This document shows, in pieces, positions 23,943 to 35,600 of a stretch of 64,000 bases of DNA; position 1 is the first letter of the stretch; every line of letters begins with the position of its first letter. The translations under genes were made by a program, and so were the position numbers. The stretch covers positions 5,116,909 to 5,180,908 of the forward strand of contig CP092880.1 in NCBI GenBank assembly GCA_030710605.1. The letters run 5' to 3'. The notes beneath the pieces were generated by a model, which was given only the letters and a program-made list of their open reading frames with translations, had not been told where the DNA came from and did no database searches. The DNA is from Cordylochernes scorpioides (Eukaryota; Arthropoda; Arachnida; Pseudoscorpiones; Chernetidae).

Positions 23943-25000
23943 AAGACTCATGATTCTCTGAAGCGACTTTTTATCTTCTGGCTTTTTGAGGTTGATCACT
24001 TTGTCGACCTTATTTGGCTCTGGATCAATTCCATTTTTCGAAATCATGTGGCCCAAAAAACTAACCTCCTTTTTGCATATTTGAGCTTTAGTCAAGTCGA
24101 ATTTGATATTATTTCTCCTTGCTATTTCTAGTATACCTTTCAATTTTTCATTATGTTCTTCAATGCTATCTGCGTATATCAGCAAGTCATCTACATATGT
24201 GACGTTCCAAAAACTGTTCTTAAAAATATTTGTCATCATTTCCACGAATATTTGCGCCGATATATTCAAACCAAATGGTAATCGGTTATATCTGAACTTT
24301 CCGAATGGTGTAGCCATCACCAACAGATCTCTGCATTCGTTGGCAACCGGAACATGCCAATAGGCCGATTTTACATCTAACACGGTATAATAATCAGCCT
24401 TGGGAATCTGATGTAATAGTTCAGATGGAGCCGGAGTCTGGAAGTGTCTTCTCACCAGGGCCTGATTCAATTTGCGTGGATCCAAACATATTCTAATTTG
24501 GCCCGATTTTTTCTTCACTACGACCATAGGGTGAGACCACTCTGTTTCATGATAAATCTTCGTAATTATTCCTTGTTTTATCATCTTTTCCAATTCAGAC
24601 TGAACTTCATTTCCTAGGCTTGCCGGGATGCGTCTTGGAAGGGCACGTACAGGCGGATACTCAGGTTTTGTATACATTTTACATTCAGAGTTTATCACTC
24701 CAACTCCTTGAAACACCTCATGAAATTGTTCGAGTATTTCTTTCGTTTGATCATGTAAAATCATTTCATGCGAGTTTATTTGATTGATTCGTTTCAAAAT
24801 CTCAAGCTTCTCGCAAGTGTCGCCTGTGATGAGTGTCTGCGCATCGACATCAGCAATAATAAATTCACACAAGCTTTTCTTTTCACCATATTGACATAAC
24901 ACTTCACATTTCCCCACGATAGGTAATTCCGAATGTCCATATGCATATGCCTTTAACGACGTGGGCTTGATTATTGGCTTTGCTGGCCACAAGCTTATCA
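23943..25000 (-). pseudogene. pol: gypsy reverse transcriptase
   Basis: The same open frame as the protease. It encodes KMIKQGIITKIYHETEWSHP, VLDVKSAYWHVPVANECRDL, the RLPFGLNISAQIF block and catalytic YVDDLLIYA. It is cut at KSLQRIMS (about 23950) by a LINE insertion and resumes with LYNYLGKFIPKLAAS at 22690. Confidence 0.9.
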
Positions 25001-25934
25001 CTTTCTGAGGAAGCACATTAATCTGCGCACCAGTATCCAAATGTTCAGACGTCTTGTTGCCATTTATACTTATCACAGCGGACCATTTGTCCGACCGAAC
25101 GGTCTTAACAAGAACCTTATTTACATTGATACCTCCTTCGAAGGATTCGTCGCCTTCATTTTCCGCTATAAGGTTTCTTATGCGTTTGGTCCTACAAACT
25201 GCTGCGAAATGGTTTAATTTCCCGCATGCGTTACATGTCTTTCTGTATGCTGGGCAATTACCATATGTGTGTTGCTGTCCACCCCACTTGCATTCATTTC
25301 TAGGGTTTGCAATACTGGGTCCTGCTTTAGCTTTTTCTACTCGACTTCTATTTTTCTCCCAGGTATTTTTGTTAATCTTTTCAATCATGACCTGTTTTTC
25401 TTCCCATGACGCTATTTGTAAGCAAACAGACTCGGCAATCGTGGCTACAGATATTGCTTTTGGTAGGGTCAACTGGGGATCTTCCAACAACTTCTTTTTT
25501 ACTTCCTGATCTATCATTCCAATTATGAAACGATCCCTGATGAGAGATTCAGCCAATTCCTCGAATTCACATTCCTGGGCAAGTTGTTTTAATTCCGTAA
25601 CGAATTCAGTTATACCTTGCCCTTCCTTTTATACGCATGTGAAAAAATTGTTTCTAATTTGAATTATATTTTTAAAGGGTTTGAAATGTTTTGACAACAT
25701 GTCGAGCATCTCTTTAATACTTGGGCAAGCTTCATTTTCTGTTACTCTGAATGTTTTATATATCGACATCGTTTTTTCACCAAGAATATGTTTCAAAATG
25801 GCTCGTTGACGTACCAATGGCATGCTCTCCAGGTCTGCAGCTATAGAGAAAATTTCAAATGCTTCACGCCAAGTTTCCCATTTCTTCTCACCATTATATG
25901 GCACAAATTCGGCAGGTGGCTTTATATTTTCCAT
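25000..25934 (-). pseudogene. gag: gypsy gag with zinc knuckle, and protease
   Basis: Gag starts MENIKPPAEFVPYNGEKKWE and runs to a stop after NNFFTCV near 25630. The frame continues directly beyond (KEGQGITEF...AESLIRDRFIIGMIDQEV), so this is one premature stop. The zinc knuckle CNACGKLNHFAAVC fits C-x2-C-x4-H-x4-C. Protease active-site HLDTGAQINVLP lies near 25040. Gag forms the particle, and protease would cleave the polyprotein. Confidence 0.88.
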
Positions 25935-26013
25935 GTTTTGTAATTCTGCTCTTTTCTTTTTAGAGACCTAGACAAAGCTTAAAAACAAAATATTCATCCT
26001 GTCGTCTGCGCCA

Positions 26014-26246
26014 TGTTATAATTTACGTTAAAAATACTAGAGGCGACAACCACTCATTGTCCGGTTGAAAGAATTTATTTCACCATTTTTTAGTTCTCTT
26101 TTATACAGCGAGGAGTTTTACATATTGAAGGATCGCCATGGATTTGCATAGCGTTGAAAGATAAAATAATATTTACATAAAAATAGTTACAACATATCAA
26201 ATAGACAAAATTCATAGCATATGATAATCTATCACATAACACAACA
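26014..26246 (-). repeat. 5' LTR of gypsy element
   Basis: 233 bp, followed on the minus strand by TGGCGCAGACGACAGGAT, a primer-binding-site candidate. Its complement resembles a tRNA-Ser 3' end (inference). Confidence 0.9.
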
Positions 26247-26420
26247 CAAACAACCAACGAACGAGGAACCAAAGAAGACACCAAACTCACTAGTCAATCT
26301 ATCAAGACATCAGAGAAGACAACAAACAACCAACGAACGAGGAACCAAAGAAGACACCAAACTCACTAGTCAATCTATCAAGACACCAGAGAAGACATCA
26401 AACAAATTAAGGAACCAAAG
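26247..26420. repeat. 76-bp minisatellite, right part
   Basis: About two more units of the array at 19780-20460. Its edge is about 30 bp from the SLC13 poly(A) signal. Confidence 0.9.
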
Positions 26421-26448
26421 AAGACACCAAGAGGAGAGAGAGACAGAG

Positions 26449-26454
26449 TTTATT
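26449..26454 (-). terminator. Poly(A) signal AATAAA of the SLC13 gene
   Basis: AATAAA on the minus strand, 61 bp after the stop codon. It implies a very short 3' UTR ending at the edge of the 76-bp minisatellite. It is the first such hexamer downstream of the stop. Confidence 0.6.
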
Positions 26455-26514
26455 TCAGTCCAAGTAACAGGACCTTCATCTGGGGCGGCTCGGGAAGGTT
26501 CACTGGGCCCGCGG

Positions 26515-26637
26515 TCACCTGGTGTAGTTAGCCCAGATGGGGTAGGTGTGGATGTCGAACACCAGGGATCCCAGCGTCAACATGATGATGAACTCGGTGA
26601 CCAGACCCATGAGGTTCATCACCAGCCCGGGGATCAG
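26515..26637 (-). CDS. SLC13 last coding exon with stop
   Basis: Acceptor TGTGCGACAG; 40 codons then TGA at 26515-26517. It encodes LIPGLVMNLMGLVTEFIMML and then TLGSLVFDIHTYPIWANYTR, matching the closing FDLHTYP-WA of SLC13 proteins. The exon is GC-rich compared with its surroundings. Confidence 0.93.
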   Translation of the reverse strand: MIPGLVMNLMGLVTEFIIMLTLGSLVFDIHTYPIWANYTR

Positions 26638-29600
26638 CTGTCGCACATGCAAATACACGTATAACGCTCAGGTCGACATTGGTTTGGGACTCAATATCAA
26701 CAACGAGATATTTCCCTGGTAAATACATGTAAAAGACATTTATTTTCCTCCAATTTACCCAGACTAATCTATTTATTATCTTGATTGTCTTAATTAAGTT
26801 TTCCTGTATATGCAAATACACATAGGAACATGCAAATACACATATAGCTCTCATGTCGACATTGGTTTGGGACTCAATATTGGTAATAAGACCTTTCCAT
26901 GGTAATAAAGCCATGTGTGTATAAGAAATTTCTTTTCCTCCAATTTACCCAGACTAATCTATTAATTATCTTGAATGTCTTAATTAAGATTTCCTGTATA
27001 TGCAAATACACATACGAACATGCAAATGCACGTATTGCGCTCATGTCGACATTGGTTTAGGACTCTATATTGATAATGAGACATTTCTATGGTAATAAAT
27101 CCAGGTATCTTTTTATTGAAAAAAAAAAACGCTAGCTTTCAAGCATTAATCGCTCTTCAACGGACTTACTAAAATATCGACTTTATCCCACCAGAAAAAA
27201 TATTTTTTTATAACTGAAATTTTTTTTCTGGTGGGATAAAGTCAATATTTTAGTAAGCCCGTTGAAGAGCGATTAACGCTTGAAAGCTAGGTTTTTTTTT
27301 CAATAAAAAGATACTCATTGTGAGAAAATATTGGTAATTTTAAAACTTTTTCACAATTTCATCATGAATAAATCCATGTGTATAAGAAATTTCTTTTCCT
27401 CCAATTTATCCAGAATAATCTATTTATTATCTTGATTGCTTTAATTAAGTTTTCCTGTATATATATTTAATATTATACCATTAAATGTAATTAGAGATTT
27501 AAAAACATAAAAATAACATTACTTATTACTGGTACTATTACTGTTATTCCTTTATGTACTCTACATTTCTGTATGCTTGGAGAATAAGACTAAAAGGTCT
27601 TAATAAAGCCTTTTATTGATGTTGAAAATGAGACATTTAATTATATGAGTATCTCATAGTGGGAGATATAAAAATTCAATATATAATACCCAGGGAGTCT
27701 GTGGAAGGATGGTCTACACCGTTGGATTTTGACCACTAAGACCCGGGTTCGATTCCCGCATTGGGCACTTTTTCTGATTTGAAAAAAAAAAAAATGTCCA
27801 ACGGCCCCCCATTCTTACAAATGTCCAATCTCACAAGCGAGTACAAGTAACCAAAACGGGCTCTGGAACATTTGTAAGTGCAAAGTCGAACTGCTTTTCA
27901 CATGTGTAGACATGTGGTATACTTACAGTAAAAGCAGTCGCCTACTTCTATCCATCATTATTATAATGGCCTGTACCACGTGTACTAGGGATAAGCAAAA
28001 GAAAAAATACCGTACAAATATGAAGCAATGTAATTACATAGTTGACAAACTTTTTTCTAGGTGACGAAGGATGCTAAAAGGTTGAGTAGTGATGATAATC
28101 ACTACTGTATCATTATTATCATCCCATGATTACTACAAAATAGGAATCTTATTTTGGTATAAGATATAATGGAATATGCTTTAAAAGCCTATACGTGTAA
28201 TGTGTAAGTTCTATCTTCAATTGAATATGGATGTACGAGAAGTCAAACAAAACATCTAAAAATCCATTTAACACATGGACAATTACTTGAATCCATATCG
28301 TAAATATAGAGGCTGCCTGGCCGGAATTCATATTTCTTGAAAATAAAGATAGTTCAGCCAGTAAATCTTTTTATTACCTCGACGTTTCGACAAAAAGCTT
28401 TTGTCCTCATCAGGAGCAGGCAAAAATCCATATATTACGCTGATATTGTCAAGATGAAGTCACCCCTCAGCAATGTTCAAAGAACAAGAGATCCTGTCGC
28501 CATCTGCTATTCAAGAGCCCTAAGAGTGTCAAGAAATCCACGAAGAAACTTCACTACACACTGTTCCTTTTATTTCCGTCTTTGCCGGTCCCAAGCCCGG
28601 ATGAAAAAGGAGAAGGGGGAGCATTAACAAGCTCACTAAAAAACCTGGGCTCAGCTGGCCCGGCTGATAGTACCCTGTAAGGGCTCCTAATCCAGGGATA
28701 CAGGATGAACAGCATTTGTACTCCATGTTTAGGAGCAGCTGTACATGGCATCTGTTCCTCATGTCAGAGGCGGCCATTTATTTTGGAGCTAAGTCGGCCT
28801 GCCACTGAGTAGTGCTCCCAGTCATGATATCTCAAGCTTTACAAGCTTGATACCCTAATATGATTGAGTGGAGATAAGAAAGAAGAAGAAGACACATTAT
28901 TCTTATATAATATACTCAATCTTGTCATTTATAAAAATCTACAGAACCATCTTAACCAGCTATTATCTCTTAGAAGCGATGAATTCTTGAATTACCTTTT
29001 GTTTCTAATCTATAATCTAAATTGTATCTAATCATAACTTTTTAAAATGTTTATAAAAATTATTATCTCAATTATATGTAAAACATCATATTAAATTCTG
29101 AAAACACGATAGAATAGAATACAGTACAGTAGAACCTCCCTTTAGTAGACACCTCTCCTTTTTTTAAAATTATCCCTAGTACACGTGGTACAGGCCATGA
29201 TAATCATGGTGGATAGTTAGCGACTGCTTTTACTGTAAGCACACCATATGTCTACACATGTGAAAAGCAGTTCGACTTGCAGTTCGACTCTCCTTAAAGG
29301 ACAGTTTTCATTTACAAAATTACCATTTTTACAATTTATCAACTCTCCGGTAAGAGGACACTTCTCCCTAAAGGACACTTTAGGATAAAAATTATTACAG
29401 TATAACTTCTCCCTAAAGGACACTTTGGCTCAGCAATTAGGTGTTGTCCTTTACAGGGAGGTTCTAATGTAATAATTTTTAATTAATTTTACATTTTTGA
29501 AGTTTGAAATAGGTAACAATTTAGTTTCCTAGGTTACAAGACTCCAACAATCGGTCAATTCTAGGGTTCTAGCTTTACTAACACCACCAGTTTAGATATA

Positions 29601-32600
29601 ATGGTGGCGATGGTTTGAAGTTAGACGTGGAACAAGACTTTTGAGGATCTGGGGGTGAACCGTCAAAATGGGTAACGCGCTAGGGCAGATACTCCTGGGA
29701 TGGTGAGGAAACTCTGCCGGGTAGACTTTTTTAAAATCAGGAAATACATTTTTTATCCGAAATTATATACAGTAGAACCTCCCTGTAAAGGACACCTAAT
29801 TACAGAGCCAAAGTGTCCTTTAGGGAGAGGTATCCTCTTACCGGAGATTTGATAAGTAGTAAAAATGATAACTTTGCAAATGAAAACTGTCCTTTATAGA
29901 GAGGTGTCCGCTAAAGGGAGGTTCTACTGTATATAAATTAATATTTTTATTATTACACGTATGGTATAGGCCATGATAATCATGATGGGTAGAAGTTAGC
30001 GACTGCATTTACTATAAATGCACCACATGTCTACATATGTGAAAATCAGTTCGACTTTTGTACTTACAAGTGTGCTAGCCCCGTTTGATTGTTTACACTC
30101 GCTGGTGGGGTTGGAATTTTGAAATTTTTGAAAATGATCATTTTGAAAATGAAAACTGTTCTCTAAAGAGAGGTGTCCTCTAGCGCGGGTGTCCTCTCAT
30201 GGAGGTTCTACTGTATATATTAATATAAGGAATTTTTTATATAATAGAAATAAAATAATATATATATGTTTGTATAAATAGGAGATAAGCTCATTGCTTT
30301 TATTTATAATCTAAGTGACTGTATAATTCTTCTCAATGTATAATTTTCTTACAACATAAACGGTAGATTATTAAAACATTGGAACTGTAAACATGAGGGC
30401 AACCATTTCGTTCAATTACATTACTTTATTTTTCATATAACATTTTTGTAAAAAAAAGAAACACATGCAGGATCATTTTCAAATGTAGATGAAAGAATGT
30501 AGATAGTTGGCCTTCTCTACGAGCTGACGTAGATCGATACTAGCATATGTTTACATCTACTTGGACCTATGCGCATTATTCCAGCCGTTTTGTCTCAGTC
30601 CTTCTAGCTCCATACCCGATCACTCTATTCTGTATGTTGAGTCTTGAAGGAGATTGAGATAGAAAGAACAATGGTTGCCTGTAAAGTCGGTTTTACGGGC
30701 GAAGATTTTACGTGACAACGGTAGAATATTTATTGATATGAATATAATTAAATTGCACAATAGGAACAAGGAATTGAATGAAAATAAGAATTGCACAACA
30801 CAGTTCTTGCTCAACACAGTTTAAATAGAGTTTTCTTATATCTGCCACTTTTTCTTAATATTTGTAATTTTAAATAAAATCAATTCGAAAATCAAAACAT
30901 TTATTCAGATCGAAGGTTCAAATTTTTGCTAAATAAATTTGAAACTATTTAAAATTTGTAAAATAATAATTAATTAATTAATTAATTTTAAACTAATAAT
31001 TTACTTAACACTATCAACATTTATCAATAGTATGACATAACCTATAAACTCAGTTTCTCAACTTTTGTGTCAATCTAACAATTAATCAATCAATCATAGT
31101 TTACGATAATGAAATATCAGTGTACAATTATTTACCTTTATTGTTGTAGTTGTTGTAAATGACGAATCTAAGCACTCCACATTTTCACTACAGACACAGC
31201 TGACGATACTTTAACCACACGTGTGAACTTGTATTATGACGCTTTCTTGTTTTTTCCAACGCCAAGAACGTTCGAGAAAGACAAAGACAGAGACCAGCAT
31301 GCGCCGATTCAATGCGCCTAATTCTCTCGTTCGGTGACTCATCGTAACGTTACCGGGCGTTACACTTTTTCATAAGTGACTCCCAGCCGCAACCTAATTT
31401 AAGACGTTGTCACGTCAAAAAAAAAAGGTGATGATGATAAATTCAATGAATATTTACACAATCATATAAAAATTATATTAAACCTTTATATAAACATAAA
31501 TATTATAACTAAATTAAACAGTGGCAAAGCATGATGCGAAATACTCAGAGATCAACAAACCTAGGACTCAATCTTATCCTTCTGAATACGACTAATTACA
31601 TTATCCAAAATCACTTTATTAGGTACCGCTCAAAAAGAACAACCTATTTTATGATATTTGCAACAATGAATAATATTTTATTAAAAAGGCATATATTGGA
31701 TCAAAATTTTATTTTACCAATATTTCAGTTGGCTGAACGCCAACCTTTATCAAGGTGTTATAACATTTTAAAGTGTGTCAACAACAAACTCAGCGCCACA
31801 TAACGTCAACAGCATTAAGTTTTTAAAAAAATATTTTGTTATATTCAATGGTCATTTTTTTAAAAACTTAATGCTGTTGACGTTATGTGGCGCTGAGTTT
31901 GTTGTTGACACACTTTAAAATGTTATAACACCTTGATAAAGGTTGGCGTTCAGCCAACTGAAATATTGATAAAATAAATATTTTAATCCAATATATGCTT
32001 TTTTAATTAAATATTTATCTAAGGATTGCTCTATTTTCAAAATGAATAATATATGAAGGCTTTTCACATATAAAACAAAATGTTAACGCGGGATTCAATC
32101 CTGGTTTATGACTGTCGGGAATCGAGGGTGTTACCTACTAGTCCACCGACTCTTGGTTTAAATGCATTATGAATAAAATATATTTTAACCTTTTTATACA
32201 TTGAAGCAACAAAGAGGTTGTCACCTGAATGCTTTTTAGATGAAGTTTTGGAACTTTGAAAAATCTATTAAGGAATCTTGAATACTTTGGGAAAATAGGA
32301 AAACATAAACTATTTATACCAATACCTCGCTTTGCGTCGTTTCGTATTGCGTTTTTTTCGAAGTTGCGTCGCTGCTTAATTTTTACTGATTTTTCACTGT
32401 GCGTCGTTAGATTTTCGAAGTTGCGTTGTTTTGGATTCGAGTATTTAATTTTTTTTTTTTGAATTTTTTTTCCTAAAATATGGCAACACCTTTGTTTTTG
32501 ATTGCGCCATGCTATCAAATTTTTTTTTTCACTTTGCGTCGTTTCAATTTGCGTCGTGTTTTTTTGGAACGTAACCCCGACGCAAAGCGAGGTATTGGTG

Positions 32601-35600
32601 TATAAAGCAACTGTAATTTTAAATTTGAAACAGCAATTTTCTGCTGCTCTTATACAAATGGTTTTATTAGTCTTCTATTGAAAAGAAACGGTCACATTAT
32701 ACTAAATAGTTAATCTTTCTGAAGACAGATGGCATGCAAGTGCATCATCTTTAAATTTTGAGAATTGTAAAGTAAAGATAAAAGTAAGTGGTGTTTACAT
32801 CACATATACATTAGGATAACTATGTTTTAGACTAGTCTATAGTGCCATTCTGGCAGAAGGATCCATATCAAACCGCTAGCATCTATCTGAAGAGAAAGTC
32901 GCGGTAAAAAGATCCGGCGATTTTGTTGCAAATTTAAATATGTTTTGTCACTCAGAGGGATGAGAAAACAACAACGTAATTGTTTTCTTTCTTCTTTTGT
33001 GATTGGACCGTGGTTATCCTTGGGTACTCTCACAATTGTGGGCTTCGTCCCAGCTTGAAGGTCGCTTCAGTTCCTGGTTCTGCCCAGCTGCGACGTACTC
33101 GTATGTCCAGTATTGACCTTTTCCAACCAACATTTTAGAAGAAGGAATACAAGTTGGGGAGAAGAGATTCTTTATAGAAGACAATGATCCTACAAGACTT
33201 CGTTGAAGGGCATCTTATACGAAAGCTTGTACAATCATCCTCTTATGGAATCTCTTCTTCCTGACTCGTGTTTCTTCTCTAGTGGATAGGGAAATTATCG
33301 TTGTATTAATACTGCCAACACTATGTCAAACAGCTATGTGAATTCCAATAGGAAAACTTAGACGAGATGTAGTCAAACCAGACTAAACCAGTAATACTTC
33401 ACTAATAATTTTTACACCTTAACCCTTTAAGCGCCAGGTAAGACGATGTATCGGTTTGATGTGACTTGATGCTCCTTTTCTCCTTAAAAAAATCTAATGA
33501 AAATTAATTAATTGTATTTTAAAGCGTATATTCTGTTGCATTGTGTTTCATATGTTTGTATGAATCATATAAAAGGATTTATTTAAATAATAATAATATT
33601 ATTAATATAAAGAATAGTTTTTGATGTCTTTTGAAGGTTAACAATAATCAGGAATGACCTTGAAAACGGCCGGCACCTAAAGGGTTAATGTAAAAAGGGG
33701 CGCAATTGGTCGCCTAAACGTCAAAAGGGCAATAAACTTTAAAAAAAAAAAAAAAAAGGTTGATGAAATCTTCAACTTAGGTACAAAATTCTCTGAGTAT
33801 ACGGACGAGTGGTTAAAACTCTCGATTCCCGACACAACCATGAATTTGGATCTAATACCGCTTTGTACCCCTTGTTTTAATATTAAATAAACCTACACAT
33901 ATTATTCATTAACACAAAGGAATAACGCGCCATCTATACATATAAAATAAAAGGATTTAAAAGCACAAATGTTTCTTTTATATATAATACAAACTTCTAC
34001 TGCCCTTACTGCGATGAACAAAATATATTGGAAGGGCTTGGCTCATCAGTAGTGAACCCTCCCAGCGGTTTCACCAATTTAATCCACCAGACTGCTTCTC
34101 AGAGCTCTAATACTGTATTGGACGTAACAATTATTCCGCCTTCTACATGCTATCAGATAAGCATTTTAAGGCTCCCATACTGTATTGGACGATTCTGCTT
34201 ATATACCGAGCACTGAAGGGTGGAATCTCAGTAATGGTTTTCAAGAAAACTATGGACATAAGCTTATAGGACAGTAGGATTACATTCAAATATTTGCATC
34301 GAGAAATGCTCTTCCGCAAACAATAAAGACAAGGTCAGTTAAGCATAATTTAACACAAAGAAATAACGCGCCATCTATATATATAAAATGAAAGGATTTA
34401 AAAGCATGAATGTTTCTTTTATACATAATACAAACTTCTACTGCCCTTATTTCGAGGGTTCACCACTGATGAGCCAAGCCCTCCCAATATATATTTTTTC
34501 AACGCAGTAAGGATAGTAGAAGTTTGTATTATGTATAAAAGAAACATTCGTGCTTTTAAATCCTTTCATTTTATATGTATAGATGGCATGTTATTGCTTT
34601 GTGTTAAACCAACGAATATTGAAAATAATCAAAAATTGTTTTGTAATACGAATTATTTATCGATATAATGTTCGAATATTATTGGTATAGGTAAAAAAGG
34701 ATTCACCATGTATCCTTTTGAAGGTACATAAAGCATATTTTTCCGTTTATCATTACTCTTCACAATTCATCCTATCATACTTCATCCTTAAGGTTAGAAA
34801 TAATCGCTATTTCTCCTTAAAATAAATTTCGATTTTTCGTTCAAAAGAAACATTCGCGGTATAATTGCAATTTTCGTTTTACAATCATAAGCCGCATTAT
34901 ATTGTATTATAAATTACTTTATATAATATTTACGAACGGAAAAATATGTCCAGGGTAGCCTAGTGGACATGGCATCTGCCCGGTAAGCGGAACACTGTGG
35001 GTTCGATTCCCATCCCTGGACACTTTTATTTTCCGTTTATCATTACTCTTCACAATTCATCCTATCATACTTCATCCTTAAGGTTAGAAATAATCGCTAT
35101 TTCTCCTTAAAATAAATTTCGATTATACTTATAAAGCTGTGATACGTTTGATGATTTTACAATATCTAATTGTAATCTAAGGCTCAGGAATGTATGATAC
35201 TAAGCCGTGCAATAATATTCTTGGAATCTACTGTTTGAATAGATTTATATTTTATATATGTTTTATTAGGTCTATCGTTGTAGTTTGGAAAATACTATTG
35301 TTGATCAAAATTCTCTAGTCATATCAGATTTATTTTTATTCTGGCAATATTCATGTTTGAAATGAAAGATATTTTGTTTGTTAATTAACATTCAGTATAA
35401 GGTAATGGTATATCTTCAATCCCTGTATTTTTCAGCATCTACCTACCATGTCTATAGACTCCATCTGTATTCCCAGCCATACATTCAATCCATGTATTCC
35501 CCAGCATCTACCTACCATGAATATTGACATTCAGCCATACATTCAATCCCTGTATTACCCAGAATCTACCTACCATGTCCATAGACTTCATCTGTATTCC

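Larger units (their letters stand above)
20461..26246 (-). mobile_element. Ty3/gypsy LTR retrotransposon
   Basis: 5786 bp on the minus strand. The LTRs, 20461-20693 and 26014-26246 (233 bp each), start TG and end CA and differ at about three positions. The target duplication is CAAAC (20456-20460, 26247-26251). The order gag, protease, RT, RNase H, integrase fits Ty3/gypsy. No envelope frame was seen. It is broken by one stop in gag, one between RNase H and integrase, and a LINE insertion at 22703-23942. Confidence 0.95.
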
